A stretch of DNA of 40,228 nt from positions 1 to 40,228 of the forward strand of contig JAJDVR010000237.1 in NCBI GenBank assembly GCA_022826025.1. The letters are read 5' to 3'. The translations under genes and the position numbers were made by a program. The notes under the pieces were generated by a model. The model searched no databases. It saw only the letters and a list, made by a program, of their open reading frames with translations, and was not told the origin of the DNA. Shown piece after piece: positions 1 through 8,189 of the stretch (within the stretch, counting starts at the first letter, position 1; every line of letters starts with the position of its first letter). Origin of the DNA: Gemmatimonadota bacterium (GTDB lineage: Bacteria; Gemmatimonadota; Gemmatimonadetes; Longimicrobiales; Gaopeijiaceae).

Positions 1-39
1 ACCCCATTCAGGCGCGCTACCGGGCTGCGCCACGCCCCG
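1..39 (-). tRNA. tRNA-Pro (anticodon GGG), 5' half only
   Basis: The reverse complement begins CGGGGCGTGGCGCAGCCCGG, the usual 5' end of a bacterial tRNA-Pro: a 7-nt acceptor strand, then a D arm with GCGC stem strands. It continues to an anticodon stem CCTGA and loop ATGGGGT, placing GGG at the anticodon. The window ends just after the anticodon loop, so the 3' half and T arm lie outside. It is downstream of rdgB on the same strand. Confidence 0.85.
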
Positions 40-69
40 TTTCTCTGATTCTACCGGTTTCTCCTGATT

Positions 70-717
70 CTAGTAGTGGAGGGTTTCGCGCAGGTGTGAG
101 CCCAGTGCCCGGAAGGCCTGGCCCCGGTGGCTGCGCGCATCCTTTTCTTCGGCATCGAGTTCGGCGAACGTCCTGTCTGCATCGGGATCCAGGAAGTGCG
201 GATCATACCCGAAGCCGCCTTCGCCCCGTGGCTCCAGGACGATGGTGCCGGGCGCCTCGCCCCGGAACACAAGCGGCTCGCCCATGCCGAAGTGCAGCAC
301 GGCGACGCACACGAAGCGTCCGGTGCGGCGATGGGGCTTGTGGCTCGCGAGCAGCTTGATCAGGTGCTCGTTGTTGGCGCGGTCGCGATCCCCGCCGGTG
401 ACGTCCTCCGGCACGGGCGCGAAGCGCTTCGAGCGCACCCCGGGAGCACCATCGAGCACATCCACCTCCAGACCGGAATCGTCCGCGATGGTCGCGGCTC
501 CGCAGAGGCTGTTGAAGTACGCGGCCTTGGCCTTGGCGTTCTCTTCGAAGGTGTCAAAGGCCTCGACCTTGTCTTCCTCCGGGGAGAAAGGGATGCCGGC
601 TTCGTCGAGGCTCAGAACCCGCAGTCCGGGATCCTTTCCCAGGATCCGTCGGATCTCGTCCAGTTTGTGCGGGCTGCGGGTGGCGGCAACCAGCGTGAGT
701 GCGTGCGACGGGCTCAT
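70..717 (-). CDS. rdgB: RdgB/HAM1 family XTP/dITP diphosphatase
   Basis: This 215-aa protein belongs to the Ham1/RdgB family, which hydrolyses non-canonical purine triphosphates (dITP, XTP) to the monophosphate and keeps them out of DNA. The N-terminus carries the substrate-binding pattern TRSPHKLDEIRR. The middle has the family signature ADDSGLEVDVLDGAPGVRS. The C-terminal part has GFGYDPHF and SHRGQAFRAL, as in active members, and the length is normal (about 200 aa). The ATG start is supported by AGGAG about 7 nt upstream. It is the last protein gene of the long minus-strand set, 150 nt after rfaE2, and precedes a tRNA-Pro gene. Confidence 0.95.
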   Translation of the reverse strand: MSPSHALTLVAATRSPHKLDEIRRILGKDPGLRVLSLDEAGIPFSPEEDKVEAFDTFEENAKAKAAYFNSLCGAATIADDSGLEVDVLDGAPGVRSKRFAPVPEDVTGGDRDRANNEHLIKLLASHKPHRRTGRFVCVAVLHFGMGEPLVFRGEAPGTIVLEPRGEGGFGYDPHFLDPDADRTFAELDAEEKDARSHRGQAFRALGSHLRETLHY

Positions 718-797
718 GCGCGCGCTCCTGTCTGTTGGGTGTCCCTGGTCGGTGTGGGTCGCGAGGCCACTCCAGCCGGGCAGCGAAGCGACGATGA

Positions 798-818
798 AGT
801 TTCGCGAGAGAAACTCTC
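798..818. other. two mutually exclusive short hairpins in the rfaE2-rdgB gap
   Basis: In the 150-nt gap between rfaE2 and rdgB, AGTTTC-gcgaga-GAAACT (798-815) forms a 6-bp stem. GAGAG-AAA-CTCTC (806-818) forms a different 5-bp stem that uses part of the same bases. Only one can fold at a time. No U-tract follows on the minus strand, so a classical terminator is not supported. The arrangement may be chance. Confidence 0.25.
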
Positions 819-867
819 TACGGGAACGGGGGCCGACGCAAGTGACTACCCGGGAATCCGGCTCGGC

Positions 868-1374
868 TCAGTCGGATGGCGCGGGTTCCGTCCGGCGGAT
901 GCGGCGCACCAGCCTGGTGGTGGACCGCCCCGGAAGATAGGGAACCAACACGACTTCACCGCCCGCGGCCTCGACCTCCTCGCGGCCGACCATCTCCTCC
1001 GGGGCGTAGTCACCGCCCTTCACCAGCACGTCCGGGAGCAGCGCCGAGATGAGCGCGCGGGGGGTAGCCGAGTCGAAAGGGGTAATCACATCGACGCTTT
1101 CGAGCGCCGCCAGCACCGCCGCACGGTCCTCCAGGGCAACGTAGGGGCGGTGCGGCCCCTTGAGGCGGGCGACCGAGGCGTCGGTGTTGAGCCCCACCAC
1201 GAGCGTGTCACCCAGGGCGCGGGCGGCGGCGAGGTACTCCACGTGGCCGCGGTGCAGGATGTCGAAGCAACCGTTCGTGAACACGAGGCGGTCGTCGCGG
1301 GGACGGCCGTGGCGGGCGAGAAGCTCGTCGATGGCGAGCAGCTTGCGGCCGAGGCTGCCGGGAGGGGTCGTCAC
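868..1374 (-). CDS. rfaE2: D-glycero-beta-D-manno-heptose 1-phosphate adenylyltransferase (stand-alone RfaE domain II)
   Basis: This is a nucleotidyltransferase of the cytidylyltransferase-like superfamily matching the C-terminal half of HldE/RfaE. It makes ADP-heptose from heptose-1-phosphate and ATP for the LPS inner core. The start-proximal motif FTNGCFDILHRGHVEYL contains the HxGH adenylyl-transfer motif, and LPDVLVKGGDY is typical of the family. The ORF track begins 75 codons earlier in a shadow of hemC. I place the start at GTG 1374, where GTGA overlaps the hemC stop and gives 168 aa, the usual length of a separate RfaE2. The kinase half (RfaE1) is not in the window. Confidence 0.92.
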   Translation of the reverse strand: MTTPPGSLGRKLLAIDELLARHGRPRDDRLVFTNGCFDILHRGHVEYLAAARALGDTLVVGLNTDASVARLKGPHRPYVALEDRAAVLAALESVDVITPFDSATPRALISALLPDVLVKGGDYAPEEMVGREEVEAAGGEVVLVPYLPGRSTTRLVRRIRRTEPAPSD

Positions 1375-2351
1375 GGGGACGGCGGATCGGCGGGAGCGCG
1401 AGAGAGGTCCGCCAGGATCTCGCCCGCGCCCCGGCCCAGCAGGACCCTGGCCAGGTCGGCCGCGAGGCGTTCCGGTTCGGCCTGGCGGCCGGTGCGGTCG
1501 GCGCGGATGACCCGGCGGCCATCGGGGCTGAGCACCATTGCCCAGAGCCTGAGGCCATCCGGGTAGGGCAACCCCAGCACACCGACGGGCAGATGGCATC
1601 CGGCGCCCAGCAGACGCAACAGTTCGCGCTCGGCCCGCACCGCCTGCCGGGTGGGGCGGTCGTCGAGCGACGCTGCCAGTCGCCGCGCCCGCGGGTCGTC
1701 ACGGCGGACCACCACGGCGAGCGCACCCTGGCCCGCGGCCGGCAGCCACGCCGTGCGCTCCAGAAGCTCGCACGCGCGGCCGAGGAGACCCAGGCGCGCG
1801 AGCCCGGCGGCCGCCAGCAGGAGGGCGTCGCATTCGCCCCCGCCGAGCTTGGCCAGCCGCGTGTCCACGTTCCCGCGCATGGGCACCACCATGCAGTCCG
1901 GGCGAAACGCGCGAGCGAGCGCGGCGCGGCGCTGGGAGCCCGTGCCGATGCTGGACCCGGGAGGCAGGGTGGAGAGGGTCCCGGCCGTACCGGGCGGCAG
2001 CACCAGCGCGTCGCGGGGATCCTCACGCGCAGGGGTCGCGGCGACGCACAGCCCGGGCGGCATCCGGGTCGGAATGTCCTTCAGGGAGTGGACTGCCAGG
2101 TCGACCCTGCTGTCGAGCAGGGCCTCGTCCAGCGCGCTCGTGAACACCCCTTCCCCACCGATGCGCGCGAGGGATGCATCCGCCAACCGATCGCCCCGGG
2201 TGCGGATGGTGTGCATCGATACCCGCGCGCGACCGTCCGCCTCCAGGGCTGCGGCCACCTGTCGGCTCTGGATCAGGGCGAGCGTGGACCCTCGGGTTCC
2301 CAGCCGGAGGCGGCGTGGTTCCGAACCTGCCTGCCGCTGACCTGCCGACAC
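1371..2351 (-). CDS. hemC: hydroxymethylbilane synthase (porphobilinogen deaminase)
   Basis: HemC joins four porphobilinogen units into hydroxymethylbilane in tetrapyrrole synthesis. The protein opens with RLRLGTRGSTLALIQSRQVA. It has the HSLKDIPT motif, the substrate-binding stretch GTGSQRRAALARAF, RGNVDTRLAKL and PAAGQGALAVVVR, and the dipyrromethane-anchoring cysteine in LLGAGCHLPVGV, so it should be catalytically competent. The ORF track extends 84 codons into the preceding membrane gene. GTG 2351, 14 nt after that gene's stop, gives 326 aa, close to the usual ~310. Its stop overlaps the rfaE2 start by 4 nt. Why a haem gene sits directly behind an antiporter operon is not explained by the sequence. 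Confidence 0.95.
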   Translation of the reverse strand: MSAGQRQAGSEPRRLRLGTRGSTLALIQSRQVAAALEADGRARVSMHTIRTRGDRLADASLARIGGEGVFTSALDEALLDSRVDLAVHSLKDIPTRMPPGLCVAATPAREDPRDALVLPPGTAGTLSTLPPGSSIGTGSQRRAALARAFRPDCMVVPMRGNVDTRLAKLGGGECDALLLAAAGLARLGLLGRACELLERTAWLPAAGQGALAVVVRRDDPRARRLAASLDDRPTRQAVRAERELLRLLGAGCHLPVGVLGLPYPDGLRLWAMVLSPDGRRVIRADRTGRQAEPERLAADLARVLLGRGAGEILADLSRAPADPPSP

Positions 2352-2364
2352 CGTGCGCCGGGGG

Positions 2365-4068
2365 TCAGAACGCCCGCAGGATGAGGAACGCGGCCAGCAG
2401 CACGGCAACCCAGAGCACCATGCTTCCCGTCGGCCAGGAGCGGGCCAGGGCGCCACGCGGGCCGGTATGGCGGAACGCGCTGCCGAGCGCCCAGCTGACT
2501 CCGCCCATGGCCACGCCGCGAACGGTGGAGTCCGCCGCACGAACTGCCGATCCCACCCGCCGCACGATCGCCGGCGCCAGCTTCCGGTAGGTCCACTCCA
2601 CATCCAGGTTCAGGGCGCGGATCTCGTCCGGGTAAATGCGCGCCAGCCGGAAAAGGACGACGGCACCGATCGCGAACGCCAGCAGTTGCAACTGGGTGAC
2701 AACGTGCGTGACGTCGTAGGGATTGTAGTCGACGTCGAAGGGAAGGAGGTCATAGAGCAGCCATGGCATCGACCCGACCGCTACGCACCCGATGGCGCCC
2801 ACGGTCATCGCGGCAAGCATGTTCCAGGGCGGCTCGCGCGTCCGGATACCCGAGTCGTGAGCGAAGAAGGCGAAGAACGGGATCTTGATGCCGGCGTGCT
2901 CGACCACGCCCGCGGAGGCAAACAGCATCGCCAGCCAGATCCAGTAGTGATGCTCCTCGAGCAGCGCGCTCATGATGAGCGCCTTGCTCACGAAGCCGTT
3001 GAAGAGCGGGACCGCCGAAATGGAGGCCGCTCCCACGATGCATAGCACCGTCGTCCATCTCATCGTCTTCCACAGACCACCCAGCTCGGAGGCCTTGGTC
3101 GTGCCCGTCCGGTACAGCACGGCGCCCATCGACATGAACAGCAGGCCCTTGAACAGCACGTCGTTGAAGGCGTGCGCGACGGCTCCGTTGACGGCCTTGT
3201 TCGTTCCTACCCCGATGCCGCACACCATGAAGCCGATCTGGTTGATCATGCTGTAGGAGAGGACGCGCCGGAGGTCGTTCTCGATGACGGCGAAGAAGAT
3301 GGGGTAGCAGGCCATCACCGCGCCGATGTAGATGAGCAGTTCGGTTTCCGGGAATCCGCGCGCGAGGGCGTACACTGCGACCTTCGTGGTGAACGCGCTC
3401 AGGAAGACCGTGCCTGTGGGCGTGCTTTCCGGGTAGGCGTCGGTCAGCCAGTTGTGCACCAGCGGGAAGGCGCCCTTGACCGCGATGGCCAGGAAGATCA
3501 GCCAGCCCGAGAGGCCCTCCAGGCCGATGTGGTTGAAGGCGATGTCTCCCGTCTGGGCGGCCCGCGCCATCGCCCCGGCGAGCAGGGCCACGCCCGAGAC
3601 GACCTGGATCACCAGATAGCGCATCCCCGCCCTGCGCGCCCGCTCAGTGCCACGCGCGAAGATGAGGAACACCGAGCTGACGGCCAGCACTTCCCAGAAG
3701 AGGAAGAGCGTGATCAGGTCGCCCGCGAACACCGCACCCAGCCCGCTCCCCGCGTACACCAGCGCGGCGGTGTGCTGGAGGGTCGCGGAATCCTCCTTCT
3801 TCAGGTGCAGCGAGTAGAGGATGGCGATGAACGCCCCGAGGTGGAACAGATAGCCGAAGAGCAGGCTCAACCTGTCGGCTCGGACGAGCGACAGCTCGTA
3901 ACCGAGAATCCCCGCGGAGAGCCCGAAGCCTTCCTGGATGCCGGCCACGTTGAGCGCTCCGAGGACGGGAACCGCCAACAGAAGGACATACCGCGGCCAC
4001 CCCCGCACGAACGGCACCAGCAGGGCGCCGGCGAAGAAGATCGCGAACGGAGGGAGGCTAGTCGGCAT
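2365..4068 (-). CDS. MrpD/NuoN-like proton-conducting antiporter subunit (third D-type copy)
   Basis: This 567-aa polytopic membrane protein belongs to the complex I/Mrp antiporter-like (ND2/4/5) family. Residues expected to carry protons are visible: Glu in LFLFWEVLAVSS, Lys in AFTTKVAVYALARG, Lys in HAFNDVLFKGLLFM and Lys in NGFVSKALIMSAL. It is longer than the two other D-type subunits upstream; the C-terminus adds an amphipathic stretch (LDVEWTYRKLAPAIVRRVG) and a final hydrophobic helix. The ATG start overlaps the end of the small His-rich membrane gene by 11 nt. It most likely forms one of three parallel ion channels in the complex. Which ion is exchanged cannot be told from sequence. 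Confidence 0.88.
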   Translation of the reverse strand: MPTSLPPFAIFFAGALLVPFVRGWPRYVLLLAVPVLGALNVAGIQEGFGLSAGILGYELSLVRADRLSLLFGYLFHLGAFIAILYSLHLKKEDSATLQHTAALVYAGSGLGAVFAGDLITLFLFWEVLAVSSVFLIFARGTERARRAGMRYLVIQVVSGVALLAGAMARAAQTGDIAFNHIGLEGLSGWLIFLAIAVKGAFPLVHNWLTDAYPESTPTGTVFLSAFTTKVAVYALARGFPETELLIYIGAVMACYPIFFAVIENDLRRVLSYSMINQIGFMVCGIGVGTNKAVNGAVAHAFNDVLFKGLLFMSMGAVLYRTGTTKASELGGLWKTMRWTTVLCIVGAASISAVPLFNGFVSKALIMSALLEEHHYWIWLAMLFASAGVVEHAGIKIPFFAFFAHDSGIRTREPPWNMLAAMTVGAIGCVAVGSMPWLLYDLLPFDVDYNPYDVTHVVTQLQLLAFAIGAVVLFRLARIYPDEIRALNLDVEWTYRKLAPAIVRRVGSAVRAADSTVRGVAMGGVSWALGSAFRHTGPRGALARSWPTGSMVLWVAVLLAAFLILRAF

Positions 4069-4372
4069 CGTAGTAGTCCTCCGACCGCATGACGATGCGC
4101 CTGAGTCCCTTGGCGGCCAGGATCAGGCCAGCCACTCCGAAGAGCCCCCACAACGGGTAGAACCCCTTGAGGCGTTCCCAGGGGTGTTCGATGTACCGGT
4201 CCACGAAGAAGTCGGCGATCACCAGCCCCGCGGAGACCAGAAAGAAGGCGCCAAGAACGATGCGGGTCGCCTTCGGCCCGACGCTCGAAGGCGGATGGCC
4301 GTCTTCGTGGCCCCCGTGACCGCCGCCATGGGAACCGTGGACATCCCGATGTCCCGAATCTCGCCTATTCAT
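4058..4372 (-). CDS. small two-helix membrane protein with His-rich N-terminus
   Basis: This 104-aa protein lies between two D-type antiporter subunits. Residues 1-30 are strongly His/Gly-rich (GSHGGGHGGHEDGH). Two predicted membrane helices follow (IVLGAFFLVSAGLVIADFFV and FYPLWGLFGVAGLILAA) with a polar loop between them. It overlaps the downstream gene by 11 nt and lies 36 nt after the upstream one, so it is very probably co-translated and part of the complex. I do not recognise it as a standard Mrp subunit. The His cluster could bind metal or titrate with pH, but that is inference. Confidence 0.8.
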   Translation of the reverse strand: MNRRDSGHRDVHGSHGGGHGGHEDGHPPSSVGPKATRIVLGAFFLVSAGLVIADFFVDRYIEHPWERLKGFYPLWGLFGVAGLILAAKGLRRIVMRSEDYYDAD

Positions 4373-4408
4373 GGCATCGCCCCCGCTTCATCGCGCCGCT
4401 CTCCGCGC

Positions 4409-5887
4409 TCATGGTCCCGCCACCATCGAGATCAGCTGGAAGAAGGGATCCGGGTACACGAAGAGCGCGAAACAGCACAGGCTGGTGATCACGATCGCGA
4501 TCAGCGAAGGGAGCGGCGCCTCGCGTATTCCTCCGTTCGCGTGCCCGTGCCCGTGTGGATTGGGCGCCGCCGGGCTGAAGAAGGCCCGCACCGGCACGAT
4601 CATCAGATATCCGATGGACAGCAGTGAGCTCACCATCAGCACCGCCACCAGTCCGACCTGGCCCGCGTCCAGGGCGCCGAGCCCCAGGAACCACTTGCTC
4701 CAGGTGCCTCCCGCAGGTGGGAGCCCGATGATCGAGAGCGTCCCCACGAAGAAGGCGGCGAAGGTGACGGGCATGGTGCGTCCGAGCCCCTTCATGTCGC
4801 TGATCTCGGTCTTGTGCGCGGCCACCATGACCGCGCCCGCGCAGAAGAAGAGGGTGATCTTGCCGAAGGCGTGCATGACGATGTGCATGCCCCCGCCGAT
4901 GATCCCCATGGTGTTGGCCAGCATCGCGCCCAGCACCACGTAGGAAAGCTGGCTGATGGTCGAGTAGGCCAGCCGCGCCTTCAGGTTGTCCTTCCGGAAG
5001 GCGACCAGCGATGCCAGGATGATGGTCGCGGCCGCCACCCACATGAGCCAGACGCTCGCGCCCAGCTGCGTGAGAAAGTCGATGCCGAAGACGTAGATGG
5101 TGACCTTGAGGATGCTGAACACCCCCGCCTTCACCACCGCCACAGCGTGCAGCAGCGCGCTGACCGGCGTGGGAGCCACCATCGCCGCTGGCAGCCAGCG
5201 GTGGAAGGGCATCACCGCCGCCTTGCCGATCCCGAAGACGTAGAGCGCCAGCAGCACCGCCACCACGCCCGCCCCCGCCCTGCCCTCCAGGATTCCGCCC
5301 ATCTCGAAGTCGATGGTTCCGGTCAGCAGGTAGGTCCAGATGATGGCGAGCAGCTGGAAGCCGATCGAAGTGCTGAGCAGGATGCCCAGGTACACGCGCC
5401 CCGCCCTCTTCGCCGCGTCCGTGCCCGCGTGCGTGACCAGCGGGAAGGTGGAGAGCGTCAGCGCCTCGTAGAAGATGAAGAGGGTGAAGAGGTTGCCCGC
5501 GAAGGCGACCCCCATGGTGCATGAGATGGCCAGGGCGAAGAAGATGTAGAAGCGGGTCTGGTTCTTCTCGTGATGCCCGCGCATGTAGCCGATGGCGTAG
5601 AGCGTGGTCACGATCCAGAGACTGCCCGCCACCAGCGCGAAGATCATCCCCAGGGGCTCCACCACCAGCTCCAGCGGGATGCCCGGGAGGGGCTCCGCCA
5701 GCACGAAGCGCGGGATCTCGCCCGCGGCGACCGCACGATGGATCTGCATCACCACGCCCAGAAGGACGCCGCCCGTAATCAGCGACGCGGCCTCGCGCAG
5801 GTTGGGGCTGGAGCGCAAGAGGCCCACCAGCACCGCCCCGGCCGCGGGGATGACCAGCGCCAGGAGCGCCAGTTCGCCCGGGTTCAC
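4409..5887 (-). CDS. MrpD/NuoM-like proton-conducting antiporter subunit (second D-type copy)
   Basis: This 492-aa multi-helix protein belongs to the proton-conducting transporter family. Key positions are intact: Glu in LFIFYEALTLSTF, Lys in HAVAVVKAGVF, Lys in HAFGKITLFFCAG and Lys in TWSKWFLGLG. PFHRWLPAAMVAPTPVSALLHA is the discontinuous-helix motif typical of NuoL/M and MrpA/D channels and is closer to NuoM/MrpA than to MrpD. A His-rich loop (NPHGHGHANGG) lies near the C-terminus. The start is GTG, overlapping the stop of the upstream D gene by 4 nt. No full-length MrpA is present, so this subunit may occupy the MrpA channel position in the complex (inference). Confidence 0.9.
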   Translation of the reverse strand: MNPGELALLALVIPAAGAVLVGLLRSSPNLREAASLITGGVLLGVVMQIHRAVAAGEIPRFVLAEPLPGIPLELVVEPLGMIFALVAGSLWIVTTLYAIGYMRGHHEKNQTRFYIFFALAISCTMGVAFAGNLFTLFIFYEALTLSTFPLVTHAGTDAAKRAGRVYLGILLSTSIGFQLLAIIWTYLLTGTIDFEMGGILEGRAGAGVVAVLLALYVFGIGKAAVMPFHRWLPAAMVAPTPVSALLHAVAVVKAGVFSILKVTIYVFGIDFLTQLGASVWLMWVAAATIILASLVAFRKDNLKARLAYSTISQLSYVVLGAMLANTMGIIGGGMHIVMHAFGKITLFFCAGAVMVAAHKTEISDMKGLGRTMPVTFAAFFVGTLSIIGLPPAGGTWSKWFLGLGALDAGQVGLVAVLMVSSLLSIGYLMIVPVRAFFSPAAPNPHGHGHANGGIREAPLPSLIAIVITSLCCFALFVYPDPFFQLISMVAGP

Positions 5888-7365
5888 GGCGCGCCTCCCA
5901 GCAGGGCGCGCGCCGCCTGGCCGGCGACGTTCGTGGTCAGCGAGGCATCGATGCCGAAATAGAGGTTCGCGACGATGAGCGCCCAGGTGGGGACCAGCAG
6001 CCGCAGCGGGGCTTCGGACACCGAACCGGCCCGGGCCGACGGCTCACCGAAGTAGACGGCTTCAACCACCCGCCAGATGTAGACCACGGCCAGGGTGGAG
6101 GTCACGAGCACCAGCGCCGCGACCGGCCACATCCCCTGCTCGAGCGCGCCCAGCACCAGATACCACTTGCTCACGAAGCCCACCGTGAGCGGGACGCCGA
6201 TGAGGCTGAGGCCTCCCGCCGTGAAGGCGGCCATGGTCCAGGGCATGCGGCGCCCCAGGCCGCGCAGGGCGTCGATGTGCACCGAGCCCACCCGGTACAT
6301 GACGCAGCCGAGGGCTAGGAACAGCGCCCCCTTCATGAGCGCGTGGTTGAAGAGGTGGAGCGTGGCCGCGGTCAGTCCGGTGACCGAGGCGAAGCTTATC
6401 CCCAGGATGATGTAGCCGATCTGGGCGACGCTCGAGTAGGCCAGCATGCGCTTGATGTTGCGCTGGAAGATCGCCACCAGCGACATGGTGAAGATCGCCA
6501 CCAGCGCAAGCGGCAGCAGCCACATTCCGAGGCTGAGCTCGCCGAAGGAGTAGGTGACCCCGAAGACGGTGAAAAAGAAGCGCAGCAGGACGTAGACCGC
6601 GACCTTGGTGGACGTGGCGGCGATGAGCCCCGTCACCGCCGAGGGTGCGAAGGCATACGCGTCGGGCAGCCACACGTGCAGCGGGAAGAGGGCCAGCTTG
6701 AGGCTCGTGCCGACGGTCAGGAAGGCGAATGCCACCAGGATGGTCCGTTCGCCGTGCAGCGCGGGAAGGCGCTCGGCCAGATCGGCCAGGTTGAGCGTTC
6801 CGGTCTCTACGTAGAGCAGCCCGATGCCGATCACGATGAACGACGCCCCGATGCTTCCCATGATCAGGTAGCGGAACGCCGAGACCAGCGCGCGCCGGTT
6901 GGATCCCATGGCGATCAGGGCGTAGGTGCCGAGCGACGAGATCTCCAGGAACACGAAGATGTTGAAGGCGTCCCCCGTGATGGCGATGCCCAGGAGGCCG
7001 CACAGGCAGAGCATCCACGCGCCGTAGAAGAGGGGGATGCGGCGCTCGTCCACTTCGCGCTCGACGCTGGTGAGGGCGAAAAGGGTGACGACCACGCCGA
7101 TGCCGGCGACGATGAGGAGCACCAGGCCGTTGATGGCGTCCACCCGGTACTCGATTCCCCAGGGCGCGGCCCAGCCGCCCAGCGCGTAGCGGATGTCCTC
7201 GCCGCCGAGCACGCGGGACAGAAGCCCGACGGCCGCACCGAAGGCCGTCACCGCTCCGGCCATGGCGATGCCCCACGAGACGCGCTTCCAGGGAACCAGC
7301 ACGCAAAGGGCGGCGGCCAGAAGCGGCGCCACGATCTGGATGGCGGGAAGGTGCGCCGCGATCAT
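5884..7365 (-). CDS. mrpD: Mrp antiporter subunit D (first D-type copy)
   Basis: This 493-aa protein follows MrpC with a 4-nt ATGA overlap, the normal position and length for MrpD/MbhH. It carries the channel residues: Glu in FVFLEISSLGTYALIAMGSN (the family's best conserved stretch), Lys in ATSTKVAVYVLLRF, Lys in NHALMKGALFLALG and Lys in GFVSKWYLVLG. The discontinuous helix reads FPLHVWLPDAYAFAPSAVTG. These residues are needed for cation/proton exchange in characterised Mrp systems. It should be an active membrane ion channel working with the small subunits B, C, E, F and G. Confidence 0.93.
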   Translation of the reverse strand: MIAAHLPAIQIVAPLLAAALCVLVPWKRVSWGIAMAGAVTAFGAAVGLLSRVLGGEDIRYALGGWAAPWGIEYRVDAINGLVLLIVAGIGVVVTLFALTSVEREVDERRIPLFYGAWMLCLCGLLGIAITGDAFNIFVFLEISSLGTYALIAMGSNRRALVSAFRYLIMGSIGASFIVIGIGLLYVETGTLNLADLAERLPALHGERTILVAFAFLTVGTSLKLALFPLHVWLPDAYAFAPSAVTGLIAATSTKVAVYVLLRFFFTVFGVTYSFGELSLGMWLLPLALVAIFTMSLVAIFQRNIKRMLAYSSVAQIGYIILGISFASVTGLTAATLHLFNHALMKGALFLALGCVMYRVGSVHIDALRGLGRRMPWTMAAFTAGGLSLIGVPLTVGFVSKWYLVLGALEQGMWPVAALVLVTSTLAVVYIWRVVEAVYFGEPSARAGSVSEAPLRLLVPTWALIVANLYFGIDASLTTNVAGQAARALLGGAP

Positions 7366-7766
7366 GGCCTGGCGCCCTCCTGCAGCTCGTCGGCGAGCAC
7401 CTGTGCCTGTATTTCGTCGTCCTCGATGGTGCCGTAGGTCTCCTTGATGCGCACAACGAGCGCGAGCGCCATCGCCATGGTGGCCACGCCCACCACGATC
7501 GCGGTGAGCATGAGCACGTGCGGAAGAGGATTGGAGTAGACCACCTCCGCCGCGCCCTCGGCCACCCCGTGATCATCCCCGATCAGGATGGGAGCGGTGC
7601 CGCCCACGATCTTCCCCGTGCTCACGTAGAAGATGATCACCGATGTCTGAAAGAGGTTCAGCCCAACCACCTTCTTGACCAGGTTGCCGCGGGAGATCAG
7701 GGCGTAGAAGCCGACCATCATCAGGAAGATGACGACCCAGTAGTTGAAGAGGCCCAGGAACTCCAT
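7362..7766 (-). CDS. mrpC: Mrp antiporter subunit C (NuoK-like)
   Basis: This 134-aa protein has three predicted helices and resembles NuoK. FYALISRGNLVKKVVGLNLFQTSVIIFYV matches the MrpC/MnhC family, followed by NPLPHVLMLTAIVVGVATMAMALALVVRIKETYGT, its usual C-terminal helix. An acidic tail (EDDEIQAQ) ends the protein. The ATG directly abuts the mrpB stop and the gene overlaps mrpD by 4 nt. It is a structural subunit of the cation/proton antiporter in the inner membrane. Confidence 0.95.
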   Translation of the reverse strand: MEFLGLFNYWVVIFLMMVGFYALISRGNLVKKVVGLNLFQTSVIIFYVSTGKIVGGTAPILIGDDHGVAEGAAEVVYSNPLPHVLMLTAIVVGVATMAMALALVVRIKETYGTIEDDEIQAQVLADELQEGARP

Positions 7767-8189
7767 CTACCGGCTCCTCCGCCGCCCGGCGAAGCTGTAG
7801 AAGAGCGTGACCATGACCCCGAAAACGGTCACGAGAACCCCCGCCTCGACGAGAAGGATGCCGATGTGCTGGGCGTGCTCGGCGTCGTACAGCAGGACTC
7901 CGTAGTCCAGGAAATTGCCGCCCATGAACATCGCCACGACGCCGACGCCGGCGAAGATCAGAACTCCCAGGGTGCCGCACCAGGTCACGATCCCCGTGGG
8001 AATCGCGGCCCTGGCGTGGTCGAGCCCGAAGACGAGGGCGTACAGGATCACGCCCGCCGCGAAGATGACGCCCGCCTGGAACCCCCCGCCCGGCCCGTAG
8101 TCGCCGTGGAACTGGACGTACAGGGCGAAGAGAAAGATCGGTCCGATGAGGATCTTGGCGGCGATGCGCAGAATGATCTGGTCTCTCAT
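7767..8189 (-). CDS. mrpB: Mrp antiporter subunit B
   Basis: This 140-aa, four-helix membrane protein is of the MnhB/MrpB family (MbhF in archaeal hydrogenases). The signature LYVQFHGDYGPGGGFQAGVIFAAG is present and nearly canonical. The start ATG overlaps the stop of the MbhD/E-like gene (ATGA), and the stop abuts the mrpC start, so translation is coupled on both sides. Length and motif are normal; nothing looks broken. Confidence 0.95.
   Translation of the reverse strand: MRDQIILRIAAKILIGPIFLFALYVQFHGDYGPGGGFQAGVIFAAGVILYALVFGLDHARAAIPTGIVTWCGTLGVLIFAGVGVVAMFMGGNFLDYGVLLYDAEHAQHIGILLVEAGVLVTVFGVMVTLFYSFAGRRRSR

Noticed and set aside
127-1566. 479-aa plus-strand ORF covering rdgB and rfaE2
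   Set aside because: It runs antisense to clear rdgB and rfaE2 coding sequence, has no recognisable motif and is Arg/Gly/Ala-rich, as expected for a GC-rich shadow frame.
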